A stretch of 63,237 nucleotides of DNA from Streptomyces hayashii (GTDB taxonomy: Bacteria; Actinomycetota; Actinomycetes; Streptomycetales; Streptomycetaceae), in contig NZ_JAHHIU010000102.1 in NCBI RefSeq assembly GCF_024539815.1, forward strand, positions 1-63,237, given 5' to 3'. A program made the translations under genes and the position numbers. How positions within the stretch are numbered: the stretch's first letter is position 1; the number at the start of each line of letters is the position of its first letter. Below, piece after piece: positions 8,126-16,209 of the stretch. The notes beneath the pieces are model-generated. The model saw nothing but the letters and a program-made list of their open reading frames with translations, did not search any database and had not been told where the DNA came from.

Positions 8126-8145
8126 GCCGGGGGGCGGCCCCCGGC
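8126..8145 (+). terminator. Hairpin after dnaJ
   Basis: GCCGGGGG (8126-8133), 4-nt loop, CCCCCGGC (8138-8145): a perfect 8-bp stem 5 bp downstream of the dnaJ stop. No T-run, as is common for Streptomyces terminators. Confidence 0.6.
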
Positions 8146-8207
8146 GCCCGTCGGGCACGGGGAAGGGCCGATTCGGACTTGTTCGGAGGACGTGACAACA
8201 TGCCGTC

Positions 8208-9341
8208 ATGTCCTCCGCGCTGACCGATCTCTTCCCGCACCCGATCGTGCAGGCCCCCATGGCGGGCGGTGTCTCCGTGCCTCAGCTCACCGCCGCCGTG
8301 GCCGAGGCAGGCGGGCTCGGTTTCCTCGCGGCCGGGTACAAGACGGCCGACGGCATGTACCAGGAGATCAAGCAGCTGCGGAGCCTGACCGGCCGCCCCT
8401 TCGGCGTGAACCTCTTCATGCCGCAGCCCGAGTATCCCGGGGCGGGCCCCGGCTCCTCCGGAGCGGCAGGCGCCGCGCTCCCCGCCGCGGGCGCCATAGA
8501 GGTCTACGCCCACCAGCTCGCCGGTGAGGCCGCCTGGTACGAGACCGAGCTCGGCGACCCGGACAGCGGCCGCGACGACGGCTACGACGCCAAACTCGCG
8601 GTGCTGCTGGACAACCCGGTGCCGGTCGTCTCCTTCCACTTCGGCGTCCCCGGCAGTGACGCGCTGGAGTCCCTGCGGCGCTCGGGAACCTTCACCCTCG
8701 TCACGGCGACCACCGCCGAGGAGGCCGTCGCGGTGGAGCGGGCCGGCGCGGACGCGGTGATCGTGCAGGGCGTGGAGGCCGGCGGCCACCAGGGCGCCCA
8801 CCGCGACAACCCGGAGACGGACGGCTGCGGCATCGGGCTGCTCTCCCTGGTCGCCCAGGTCCGCGAGTCGGTGCGGCTGCCGATCGTCGCCGCCGGCGGT
8901 CTCATGCGCGGCAGTCAGATCGCCGCCGTCCTCGCGGCGGGCGCGAGCGCGGCCCAGCTGGGCACCGCGTTCCTCGCCACGCCGGAATCCGGCGCGCACG
9001 CCGTGCACAAGCAGGCCCTGACCAACCCCCTCTTCGTGCGCACCGAGCTGACCCGCGCCTTCTCCGGCCGCCCCGCCCGCGCCCTGGTCAACCGCTTCCT
9101 GCGCGAGCACGGCCCGTACGCGCCCGCCGCCTACCCGGAGGTCCACCACCTGACCTCGCCGCTGCGCAAGGCGGCCGCCAAGGCGGGCGACGCACAGGGC
9201 ATGGCGCTGTGGGCCGGGCAGGGGCACCGGATGGCCCGTGAGCTGCCCGCCGGACAGCTCGTCGAGGTCCTGCTCGCCGAACTCGCCGAAGCGCGGACAG
9301 CGTTGTCGCGGTTCCCGGCCGGTGACGGAGGCCTGTCATGA
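8208..9341 (+). CDS. Nitronate monooxygenase (2-nitropropane dioxygenase family)
   Basis: 377 residues starting MSSALTDLFPHPIVQAPMAGG. The FMN-dependent TIM-barrel signatures of the NMO/NPD family are clear: IVQAPMAGGVS at the N-terminus, AGADAVIVQGVEAGGHQGAHRD in the middle (catalytic His region), and the phosphate-binding PIVAAGGLMRGSQIAAVLAAGASAAQLGTAF. These enzymes oxidise alkyl nitronates such as propionate-3-nitronate to the carbonyl plus nitrite; some homologues are enoyl reductases, so substrate is uncertain. The stop overlaps the rsmE start by 4 bp (ATGA), indicating cotranslation. The start is preceded by CAACAT six nucleotides upstream, a possible leaderless -10. Confidence 0.87.
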   Translation: MSSALTDLFPHPIVQAPMAGGVSVPQLTAAVAEAGGLGFLAAGYKTADGMYQEIKQLRSLTGRPFGVNLFMPQPEYPGAGPGSSGAAGAALPAAGAIEVYAHQLAGEAAWYETELGDPDSGRDDGYDAKLAVLLDNPVPVVSFHFGVPGSDALESLRRSGTFTLVTATTAEEAVAVERAGADAVIVQGVEAGGHQGAHRDNPETDGCGIGLLSLVAQVRESVRLPIVAAGGLMRGSQIAAVLAAGASAAQLGTAFLATPESGAHAVHKQALTNPLFVRTELTRAFSGRPARALVNRFLREHGPYAPAAYPEVHHLTSPLRKAAAKAGDAQGMALWAGQGHRMARELPAGQLVEVLLAELAEARTALSRFPAGDGGLS

Positions 9342-10084
9342 CCGCCCCCGTCTTCGTCGTCGACGAACTCCCGGACTCCCGCTCCCCGTTCGTCCTGGAC
9401 GGCCCCGAGGGCCGGCACGCCGTCTCCGTGAAGCGGCTGCACACCGGCGAGGAGGTCGTCCTCACCGACGGCGCCGGACGCTGGGCGCGGGGCGAGGTCG
9501 TCACGACCGAGGGCAGGGACCGACTGGTGCTGAACCTGGGGGAGGTGATCGAGGAGCCCGCCGAGTCGCCCCGGATCACCGTCGTCCAGGCGCTGCCCAA
9601 GGGCGACCGTGGCGAGCTGGCCGTCGAGACGATGAGCGAGACCGGCGTCGACGCGATCGTGCCCTGGGCGGCCTCGCGCTGCATCACGCAGTGGAAGGGC
9701 GAGCGCGGGCTGAAGGCGCTCGCCAAGTGGCGGGCCACCGCCCGCGAAGCCGGCAAGCAGTCGCGCCGGGTCCGCTTCCCCGGGATCGCCGAGGCGGCGA
9801 CGACCAAGCAGGTGGCGGCCCTCCTGGCCCGGGCCGACTTCGCCGCCGTCCTGCACGAGGACCGCGCCTACCCCAGCGAGCCCCTGGCGACCGCCGAACT
9901 CCCCTCCTCGGGTGAGATCGTGCTGGTCGTGGGACCCGAAGGCGGGGTGTCCCCCGAGGAGTTGGCCCTCTTCGAGGAGGCGGGCGCGAAAGCTCACCGC
10001 CTCGGCCGTAGCGTGTTGCGCACGTCGACCGCCGGCACGGCGGCGACCGCCCTGCTGCTCGGCCGCACCGGCCGCTGGTCCTGA
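9338..10084 (+). CDS. rsmE: 16S rRNA (uracil-1498-N3)-methyltransferase RsmE
   Basis: 248 residues. An N-terminal PUA-like domain (residues 1-75, GRHAVSVKRLHTGEEVVLTDG) precedes a SPOUT methyltransferase domain with the trefoil-knot SAM motifs LVVGPEGGVSPEELALFEEAG and LGRSVLRTSTAGTAA. RsmE methylates N3 of U1498 in 16S rRNA of the assembled 30S subunit. Length is normal for the family. It overlaps the nitronate monooxygenase gene by 4 bp and is followed 15 bp later by a VOC protein gene, so the three genes form an operon. Confidence 0.95.
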   Translation: MTAPVFVVDELPDSRSPFVLDGPEGRHAVSVKRLHTGEEVVLTDGAGRWARGEVVTTEGRDRLVLNLGEVIEEPAESPRITVVQALPKGDRGELAVETMSETGVDAIVPWAASRCITQWKGERGLKALAKWRATAREAGKQSRRVRFPGIAEAATTKQVAALLARADFAAVLHEDRAYPSEPLATAELPSSGEIVLVVGPEGGVSPEELALFEEAGAKAHRLGRSVLRTSTAGTAATALLLGRTGRWS

Positions 10085-10099
10085 CCTCCGGGGGACACC

Positions 10100-10492
10100 G
10101 TGGAACTCGCCCAAGTCCGGCTGCTGGTCACCGACTTCGCCGCCTGCTACCGCTTCTACGCCGACACCCTCGGCCTCAAGCCCCAGTCGGGCGCGGCGGA
10201 CGGGCCGTACGAGAAGTTCAGCCCCGCCGCCGGCTCGGCCGGCATCGCCCTGCAGGACCGCGCGATGATGGCCGCCGTCCTCGGCGAACTGGGCGACGCG
10301 GCGAGCGGGCACCGCTCCCTGGTGGTGCTGCGCGTCGACGACCTGGACGCGTACTGCGCGCAGATCGTCGCCCGGGGCGCGGTCCTGCTGCGGGGCCCGG
10401 CGCCGATGACCGACCGGATGCGCGTCGCCCACCTCAAGGACCCGGAGGGCAATCTGGTGGAGCTTCAGCAGTGGCTGCTGCTGCGCGGCTGA
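10100..10492 (+). CDS. VOC (glyoxalase/bleomycin-resistance) superfamily protein
   Basis: 130 residues from a GTG start. A single VOC domain with the paired beta-alpha-beta-beta-beta pattern: VELAQVRLLVTDFAACYRFYADTLGL at the start and DPEGNLVELQQW at the end, the latter carrying the conserved metal-binding Glu. VOC proteins include glyoxalases, dioxygenases and antibiotic-binding proteins; the substrate cannot be read from the sequence. It follows rsmE by 15 bp. Its 3' end overlaps the convergent minus-strand gene by 59 bp, so one of the two 3' ends is unusual. Confidence 0.82.
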   Translation: MELAQVRLLVTDFAACYRFYADTLGLKPQSGAADGPYEKFSPAAGSAGIALQDRAMMAAVLGELGDAASGHRSLVVLRVDDLDAYCAQIVARGAVLLRGPAPMTDRMRVAHLKDPEGNLVELQQWLLLRG

Positions 10493-10841
10493 GCGCCACC
10501 GCCCGCACGACCGCCGGGAACAGCTCCCAGCCGTCCAACTCCCCGTCACGCTCAAGCAGTTCCCGCTTGGCGGCCTCGTCGACGAAGGCGCGCACCACGC
10601 CGGGCTCATGCAGGTTGAGGTAGTGCTCGCGGTCGCTCACCCCGCCGCTGTGCCCGTACCCGCCGCCCCCCGAGGAGCGCCCCTCGCCGTCGCGGAAGAC
10701 GATGCGGATGCGGGCGCCGTCCCGGCCGAGGGTGAGGATCTCCCGGCACGGCTGCCCGTCCCCGTGGCGGTGGCGGACCGTCCACACGTAGGACGTCGTC
10801 GCGTCCACGACGAGGATTCTGCGGCGGCGCTGGTCGCTCAT
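10434..10841 (-). CDS. Conserved hypothetical protein
   Basis: 135 residues beginning MSDQRRRRILVVDATTS. I do not recognise a characterised family. The protein reads as a compact soluble domain with alternating beta strands (YVWTVRHRHGD, REILTLGRDGARIRIVFRDGEG), a Gly/Ser loop, then helices (VRAFVDEAAKRELLERDG) and a C-terminal Ala/Pro tail. No signal peptide or membrane segment. An in-frame start 10 codons upstream (10871) is possible but would place the start inside the divergent promoter region. It converges with the VOC gene, overlapping it by 59 bp. Confidence 0.6.
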   Translation of the reverse strand: MSDQRRRRILVVDATTSYVWTVRHRHGDGQPCREILTLGRDGARIRIVFRDGEGRSSGGGGYGHSGGVSDREHYLNLHEPGVVRAFVDEAAKRELLERDGELDGWELFPAVVRAVALSRAAAATAEAPPDCPPGP

Positions 10842-10941
10842 GCCGTCCACGGTAGGCGTCGCGCCGAACACCGCGGAACACGGGGGAACATGACCGCATA
10901 CGGGCTACCGGACCGTCTGCCGGAGTGGCACGCTGCCCTCC

Positions 10942-11442
10942 ATGGGGGCTTTGAGGCGTATTCGGCTTCTCCTGGCGGCCGCCGTGGCCGCGCTGGGCGT
11001 CGTGGCGTGCGAGCCGGGCGGACTGAGCAGCATGTCGATCGCGTACACCACCGACCAGGCGGCGACCGCGGAGATCCAGCGACGGGACGTGAACGTGCGC
11101 TGGCTGACCTGCACGGCGCGCGACGAGGGCCAGGGCAGGGCAGGGGCCGCGGTCTCGGTCGACTGCCGGGGCAAGACCGGCGACGGCCGCGACATCACCG
11201 TCACCGGAAAGGTCACCCGGGCGGTCGACGGGGCCTGTGTGCGCGGGGACCTGGCCGCCGTCGTGGGCAGGAAGCAGCTGTTCCGGGTGAGCGGGCTCGG
11301 CGACTGCAGGTCCGCGACTCCGTCCCCGGTGGGCCGGGCGCCGGGCAGGCCCGCCGGCACGGCGCGCCCGGACGTCCGGCCGACGGTCACCGTGACGGTG
11401 ACCGTCACCGAGACCGTGCACGCGGGCGCCGCGGGGAAGTGA
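10942..11442 (+). CDS. Putative lipoprotein, function unknown
   Basis: 166 residues. The N-terminus is a lipoprotein signal: basic MGALRRIR, a hydrophobic core LLLAAAVAALG and the lipobox VVAC, so Cys23 should be lipidated and the protein anchored outside the membrane. The mature part has four further Cys residues (LTCTA, VDCRG, GACVRG, GDCRS), possibly two disulfides, then a Pro/Arg-rich stretch and a Thr-Val repeat (TVTVTVTVTET) encoded by alternating ACC/GTG-type codons. I do not recognise the family. It is transcribed toward the tricorn gene, 45 bp away, which has its own promoter overlapping the gap. Confidence 0.7.
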   Translation: MGALRRIRLLLAAAVAALGVVACEPGGLSSMSIAYTTDQAATAEIQRRDVNVRWLTCTARDEGQGRAGAAVSVDCRGKTGDGRDITVTGKVTRAVDGACVRGDLAAVVGRKQLFRVSGLGDCRSATPSPVGRAPGRPAGTARPDVRPTVTVTVTVTETVHAGAAGK

Positions 11443-11451
11443 TCGAAACCC

Positions 11452-11481
11452 CTGACCAGCCGCCCCGCCGTTGCCTACAGT
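11452..11481 (+). promoter_or_regulatory. Leaderless promoter of the tricorn protease gene
   Basis: -35 CTGACC (11452-11457), 18-nt spacer, -10 TACAGT (11476-11481), then 6 nt to the GTG start at 11488. Transcription should begin at or next to the start codon; no Shine-Dalgarno sequence is present. Confidence 0.65.
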
Positions 11482-11487
11482 GATGCG

Positions 11488-14400
11488 GTGACCCAGCCCG
11501 CGACGCCTGCCGCGTACCTCAGATTCCCGCACCTGCACGGCGAGTCGGTGGCCTTCGCCGCCGAGGACGACGTGTGGCTCGCGCCCCTCGACGGCGGCCG
11601 GGCCTGGCGGGTCAGCGCCGACAACGTGCCGGTCTCCTGGCCGCGCATCTCGCCCGACGGCTCGACCGTCGCCTGGACCTCCACCCGCGACGGCGCGCCC
11701 GAGGTGCACATCGCCCCCCTCGACGGCGGCCCCTCCACCCGGCTGACGTACTGGGGGAGCTGGCAGACCCGGGTGCGCGGCTGGACCCCGGACGGCCGGG
11801 TCCTCGCCGTCAGCAGCCACGACCAGGCCACCCTGCGCCGCACCTGGGCCCGCGCCGTCCCCGTCGACGGCGGCCCGGCGACGACCCTGCCCTACGGGCC
11901 CGTCGGCACCGTCGCCCACGGTCCGCACACCGTTCTGCTGTCCGCGCCGATGGGCCGCGAAGCCGCCCACTGGAAGCGCTACCGAGGCGGCACGGCGGGC
12001 AAGCTGTGGATCGACCGGGACGGCGAGGGGGAGTTCGTCCGGCTCCACGACGACCTCGACGGCAACATCGAGTGCCCGGTGTGGGCGGGCGACCGGCTCG
12101 CGTTCCTCTCCGACCACGAGGGCACGGGAGCCCTGTACTCCTCCCTCGCCGACGGCTCCGACCTGCGCCGGCACACCCCGCTCGGGGACGCCTCCCCTTC
12201 GAGCGAAGCCGGGAGCGGGGGAGGCTTCTACGCTCGCCAGGCCGCCGGCGACGGCACCCGCATCGTGTACATGTCCGCGGGCGAGCTGTGGCTGCTCGAC
12301 GACCTGGACGGCGCCGAACCGCGCCGGCTCGACGTCCGCCTCGGCGGCCAGCGCGCCGACCGCCGTCCCCACCCGGTCGCCGCCTCCCGCTGGCTGGGCG
12401 GGGCGGCGCCCGACCACACCGCGCGCGGCAGCGTCGTCGAGGTGCGCGGGGCCGTCCACTGGATCACCCACCGCAACGGGCCCGCCCGTGCGCTCGCCGC
12501 CGAACCCGGCGTCCGCGCCCGGCTGCCGCGCGCCTTCCGCACCGAGGGCGAGGAGTGGGCGGTCTGGGTGACCGACGCGGAGGGCGAGGACGCGCTGGAG
12601 TTCGCCCCCGCCACCGGACAGACCCCCGGCGCCACACCGCGCCGGCTCGCCGCCGGACGGCTCGGCCGGGTCCTGGAGCTCGCCATGGCGCCCGACGGCA
12701 GCCGGGCCGCCGTCGCCGCGCACGACGGACGGCTGCTGCTCGTCGAGCGGGAGACCGGCGAGGTCCGGGAGGTCGACGCCAGCCCCGACGGAGAGGTGTC
12801 GGGCCTGGTCTTCTCGCCCGACTCGGCCTGGCTGGCCTGGTCGCACCCCGGCCCGCGCCCGCTCAGTCAGCTCAAGCTCGCCAACGTCACCGACCTGTCG
12901 GTCACCGAGGCCACCCCGCTGCGCTTCCGGGACTACGCGCCCGCCTTCACCCTCGACGGCAGACACCTCGCGTTCCTCTCCACCCGCGCCTTCGACCCGG
13001 TCTACGACCAGCACGTCTTCGACCTCTCCTTCGTGGCCGGCGCCCGCCCGCACCTGATCACCCTCGCGGCGACGACCCCGTCCCCGTTCGGCCCGCAGCG
13101 GCACGGCAGGCCGTTCGAGGCGCCCGACAAGGAGGAGACGCCCGACAGCGAGGGAACCCCGAGCACACGGATCGACCTCGAAGGCCTCGCCGACCGGATA
13201 GTCCCCTTCCCGGTCGAGGCCGGCCGCTACTCCGGGCTCGCCGCGGCCAGGGACGGCGTGCTGTGGCTGCGCCACCCCGTGCGCGGTGTCCTCGGCGCCT
13301 CCCGGGCCACCCCGGACGACCCCGACCCGCACACCGAGCTGGAGCGCTACGACCTCGCCCAGCAGCGCATCGAGCACCTCGCCGCGGACGCCGACGGCTT
13401 CGAGGTCAGCGGCGACGGCAAACGCCTGCTGCTGAGGACCGACGGCAAGCTCAAGGTCGTCCCCAGCGACCGGCGCGCCTCCGGCGACGAGGACGGCGAC
13501 AGCAACGTCACCGTCGACCTCGGCCGGATCCGCCGGGTCGTCGACCCCACCGCCGAGTGGCGGCAGATGTACGACGAGAACGGCCGGATCATGCGGGACA
13601 ACTTCTGGCGGCCCGATCTCGGCGGCGTCGACTGGGACGGCGTCCTGGACCGCTACCGGCCCGTGCTGGAACGGGTCGCGACCCACGACGACCTCGTCGA
13701 CCTGCTCTGGGAGGTGCACGGCGAGCTCGGCACCTCGCACGCCTACGTCATGCCGGGCGGCGGCCACGGCCGCGGCGCCCGGCAGGGGCTGCTGGGCGCG
13801 GACGTCTCCCGGCACGAGGACGGCAGTTGGCGCATCGACCGCGTCCTGCCCTCGGAGACCTCCGACCCCGACGCCCGCTCCCCGCTCGCCGCACCCGGCG
13901 TGGCCGTGCGGGCGGGCGACGCGATCCTCGCCGTCGGCGGACAGCCGGTCGACCCGGTCACCGGGCCAGGGCCGCTGCTCGTCGGCGCCGCGGGCAAGGT
14001 CGTGGAGCTGACGATCTCGCCGTCGGGCGGGGGCGAGCCCCGGCATGCCGTGGTCGTGCCCGTCGCTGACGAGGAGGCGCTGCGCTATCACGCGTGGGTC
14101 TGCGACCGGCGGGCGTATGTGCACGAGGCCTCGGGCGGCCGGCTGGGGTATCTGCACGTGCCCGACATGCAGGCGCCGGGATGGGCTCAGATCCACCGGG
14201 ACCTGCGCATCGAGGTCGCCCGCGAGGGACTGATCGTGGACGTACGGGAGAACCGGGGCGGGCACACCTCCCAGCTCGTCGTGGAGAAGCTGGCCCGGCG
14301 GATCGTCGGCTGGGACGTGCCGCGCGGGGTGCGGCCCTCCAGCTACCCGGAGGACGCGCCCCGGGGGCCCGTCGTCGCCGTCGCCAACGAGTTCTCCGGG

Positions 14401-14724
14401 TCCGACGGGGACATCGTCAACGCGGCGATCAAGGCGCTCGGGATCGGGCCGGTGGTCGGCACCCGCACCTGGGGCGGGACGGTCGGGATCGACAGCCGCT
14501 ACCGGCTGGTCGACGGGACGCTCGTCACCCAGCCCAAGTACGCGATCTGGCTGGAGGGATACGGGTGGGGCGTGGAGAACCACGGCGTCGATCCGGACGT
14601 CGAGGTGGTCTGCGCTCCCCAGGACCACGCGGCCGGCCGGGACGTCCAGTTGGACGAGGCGGTGTCGCTCGCGTTGGCCGCCCTGGAGTCGACGCCGGCC
14701 AGGACGCCCCCCGCGCTGCCCTGA
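11488..14724 (+). CDS. Tricorn-type protease (S41 family)
   Basis: 1078 residues, close to the 1071 of Thermoplasma tricorn. The N-terminal two-thirds are WD/DPP-like beta-propeller repeats (PRISPDGSTVAWTS and similar), followed by a mixed domain, a PDZ-like domain (GVAVRAGDAILAVGGQPV) and the C-terminal catalytic domain. Catalytic residues align with the family: His751 in GTSHAYV, Ser972-Asp973 in NEFSGSDGDI and Glu1030 in GWGVENHG. Tricorn degrades 6-12-residue peptides released by the proteasome or other proteases in the cytoplasm; there is no signal peptide. A 12-residue Ser/Gly insertion in the first propeller (near residues 235-246) coincides with a palindromic DNA element (12190-12225). 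Confidence 0.93.
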   Translation: MTQPATPAAYLRFPHLHGESVAFAAEDDVWLAPLDGGRAWRVSADNVPVSWPRISPDGSTVAWTSTRDGAPEVHIAPLDGGPSTRLTYWGSWQTRVRGWTPDGRVLAVSSHDQATLRRTWARAVPVDGGPATTLPYGPVGTVAHGPHTVLLSAPMGREAAHWKRYRGGTAGKLWIDRDGEGEFVRLHDDLDGNIECPVWAGDRLAFLSDHEGTGALYSSLADGSDLRRHTPLGDASPSSEAGSGGGFYARQAAGDGTRIVYMSAGELWLLDDLDGAEPRRLDVRLGGQRADRRPHPVAASRWLGGAAPDHTARGSVVEVRGAVHWITHRNGPARALAAEPGVRARLPRAFRTEGEEWAVWVTDAEGEDALEFAPATGQTPGATPRRLAAGRLGRVLELAMAPDGSRAAVAAHDGRLLLVERETGEVREVDASPDGEVSGLVFSPDSAWLAWSHPGPRPLSQLKLANVTDLSVTEATPLRFRDYAPAFTLDGRHLAFLSTRAFDPVYDQHVFDLSFVAGARPHLITLAATTPSPFGPQRHGRPFEAPDKEETPDSEGTPSTRIDLEGLADRIVPFPVEAGRYSGLAAARDGVLWLRHPVRGVLGASRATPDDPDPHTELERYDLAQQRIEHLAADADGFEVSGDGKRLLLRTDGKLKVVPSDRRASGDEDGDSNVTVDLGRIRRVVDPTAEWRQMYDENGRIMRDNFWRPDLGGVDWDGVLDRYRPVLERVATHDDLVDLLWEVHGELGTSHAYVMPGGGHGRGARQGLLGADVSRHEDGSWRIDRVLPSETSDPDARSPLAAPGVAVRAGDAILAVGGQPVDPVTGPGPLLVGAAGKVVELTISPSGGGEPRHAVVVPVADEEALRYHAWVCDRRAYVHEASGGRLGYLHVPDMQAPGWAQIHRDLRIEVAREGLIVDVRENRGGHTSQLVVEKLARRIVGWDVPRGVRPSSYPEDAPRGPVVAVANEFSGSDGDIVNAAIKALGIGPVVGTRTWGGTVGIDSRYRLVDGTLVTQPKYAIWLEGYGWGVENHGVDPDVEVVCAPQDHAAGRDVQLDEAVSLALAALESTPARTPPALP
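12190..12225. repeat. Palindromic mini-element inserted in-frame in the tricorn gene
   Basis: GCCTCCCC (12190-12197) and GGGGAGGC (12218-12225) form a perfect 8-bp inverted repeat around TTCGAGCGAA. It encodes the SPSSEAGSGGG stretch, out of place between the propeller strands LRRHTPLGD and FYARQA. From memory, similar CTCCCC/TTCG-containing palindromes are dispersed in Streptomyces genomes. Confidence 0.65.
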
Positions 14725-14784
14725 CCGTCCGCGGCCCGACCCGGTGGGCACGAAAGTGAGCGGCCCGCGGCGGCGGCCCCCGGA

Positions 14785-14790
14785 TACGAT
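14785..14790 (+). promoter_or_regulatory. Candidate -10 (TACGAT) for the HIT-rnz unit
   Basis: TACGAT at 14785-14790 in the 104-bp gap after the tricorn gene. A strong AGAGGAGG Shine-Dalgarno (14815-14822) follows, 6 nt before ATG 14829. The -35 is not clear. Confidence 0.4.
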
Positions 14791-14828
14791 GCCCCCGTAC
14801 TGATCGACTTCGTCAGAGGAGGACCCGC

Positions 14829-15182
14829 ATGGCAGGGGAACCGCAGGACGACTGCCTGTTCTGCAAGGTCGTCTCGGGGACGATCCCCGCGACGATCGTG
14901 CGGGAGACCGAGACGACCGTCGCCTTCCGGGACATCAACCCGCAGGCGCCCACCCACGTCCTGGTGATCCCGAAGGCGCACTACCAGGACGCCGCGGCCC
15001 TCGCCGCCGGGGCGCCGGAGCTCGCCGCCGACGTCCTGCGCGAGACGCGGGCGGTCGCGGAGGAGGAGAAGCTGGAGAGCTACCGCACCGTCTTCAACAC
15101 CGGCGCCGGCGCGGGCCAGACGGTGTGGCACGCCCACGCCCACGTCCTCGGCGGCCGCGGCCTGCACTGGCCCCCCGGATAG
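14829..15182 (+). CDS. HIT family nucleotide-binding hydrolase
   Basis: 117 residues with an AGAGGAGG ribosome-binding site. The histidine triad is present as TVWHAHAHVLGGRG (HxHxH) near the C-terminus, and the N-terminal CLFCKVVSGTIPATIV and the THVLVIPKAHYQD segments fit the HINT branch (purine nucleoside phosphoramidase). The N-terminal CxxC with later His residues suggests a bound zinc, as in many HINT proteins. Cytoplasmic. The RNase Z gene begins 6 bp after its stop, so the two are cotranscribed. Confidence 0.92.
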   Translation: MAGEPQDDCLFCKVVSGTIPATIVRETETTVAFRDINPQAPTHVLVIPKAHYQDAAALAAGAPELAADVLRETRAVAEEEKLESYRTVFNTGAGAGQTVWHAHAHVLGGRGLHWPPG

Positions 15183-15188
15183 GCCGTC

Positions 15189-16154
15189 GTGTCCGTACGC
15201 GAACTGGTGGTGCTCGGCACCGCCAGCCAGGTCCCCACCCGGCATCGCAACCACAACGGCTACTTCCTGCGCTGGGACGGCGAGGGCGTCCTCTTCGACC
15301 CGGGGGAGGGCACCCAGCGCCAGATGGTGCGCGCCGGGGTCGCCGCGCACGACATCCACCGGATCTGCGTCACCCACTTCCACGGGGACCACTCCCTCGG
15401 CCTGGCCGGCGTCATCCAGCGGATCAACCTCGACCAGGTCCCGCATCCGGTCACCGCGCACTATCCGCGCTCCGGACAGCGCTTCTTCGACCGGCTGCGC
15501 TACTCCACCGCCTACCGCGAGACCGTGGGCGTCACGGAGGCTCCCGTGGACACGGACGGCGTCCTGGCGACCGCCTCCTCCTACCGGCTGGAAGCCGCCC
15601 TGCTCTCGCACCCCGTCGAGTCCTACGGCTACCGGCTCGTCGAGCCCGACGGGCGGCGCATGCTGCCCGAGCTGCTGGCCGCGCACGGCGTGCAAGGGCC
15701 GGACGTGGGCCGCATCCAGCGGGAGGGCTCCGTCGGCGGGGTGTCGCTGGACGACGTCAGCGAGGTGCGCCGCGGACAGCGGTTCGCGTTCGTCATGGAC
15801 ACCCGGTTGTGCGAGGGGGTGCACGCCCTCGCCGAGGGCGCCGACCTGCTCGTCATCGAGTCGACCTTCCTCGACGAGGACGAGCGGCTCGCCGTCGACC
15901 ACGGGCATCTGACCGCCGGTCAGGCCGCGCGCGCGGCACGGGACGCGGGGGTGCGGCATCTGGTCCTCACGCACTTCAGCCAGCGCTACTCCGAGCCCGC
16001 CGAGTTCGAACGGCAGGCGCGCGCGGCCGGGTTCGAGGGCGAGCTGACCGTGGCGCACGACCTCCAGCGGGTGCCGGTTCCGAAACGGCAGCACAGTGCC
16101 GTTGCGGGGGACGGCCCCCGGACCCTCAGCGGCGGAGCAGGTCAGCAGGAGTGA
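15189..16154 (+). CDS. rnz: Ribonuclease Z (tRNase Z), MBL fold
   Basis: 321 residues from a GTG start, 6 bp after the HIT gene. The tRNase Z signatures are clear: VLGTASQVPTRHRNHNG at the N-terminus, the zinc motif THFHGDHSLGLAG (HxHxDH), the Asp in FVMDTRLCEG, and DHGHLTAGQAARAA followed by VLTHFSQRY. RNase Z removes the 3' trailer of tRNA precursors that lack an encoded CCA or after partial trimming. The C-terminal extension beyond the last motif is short and basic/polar. The gene overlaps the region containing the leaderless promoter of the following deaminase gene by only a short distance. Confidence 0.93.
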   Translation: MSVRELVVLGTASQVPTRHRNHNGYFLRWDGEGVLFDPGEGTQRQMVRAGVAAHDIHRICVTHFHGDHSLGLAGVIQRINLDQVPHPVTAHYPRSGQRFFDRLRYSTAYRETVGVTEAPVDTDGVLATASSYRLEAALLSHPVESYGYRLVEPDGRRMLPELLAAHGVQGPDVGRIQREGSVGGVSLDDVSEVRRGQRFAFVMDTRLCEGVHALAEGADLLVIESTFLDEDERLAVDHGHLTAGQAARAARDAGVRHLVLTHFSQRYSEPAEFERQARAAGFEGELTVAHDLQRVPVPKRQHSAVAGDGPRTLSGGAGQQE

Positions 16155-16197
16155 TCGGCCCAGACGGCGCAAGGCGAGATCCGAGCGGGAGCAGCCG

Positions 16198-16209
16198 TAC
16201 GATGCTTTG
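16198..16209 (+). promoter_or_regulatory. Leaderless promoter of the adenosine/adenine deaminase gene
   Basis: TACGAT (16198-16203) followed by 6 nt and the ATG at 16210. No Shine-Dalgarno sequence and no clear -35 element. Confidence 0.5.

Noticed and set aside
4155..9227. A 1690-codon open frame on the minus strand
   Set aside because: It runs opposite hemW-independent genes including hrcA, dnaJ and nitronate monooxygenase, has no family motif and shows the usual third-position GC shadow pattern. Its only real content is the short DUF3097/MBL region in other frames.
10606..14751. A 1381-codon minus-strand frame opposite the tricorn gene
   Set aside because: Low-complexity Gly/Arg/Ala/Pro composition, no motif, fully covered by the tricorn gene with intact catalytic residues.
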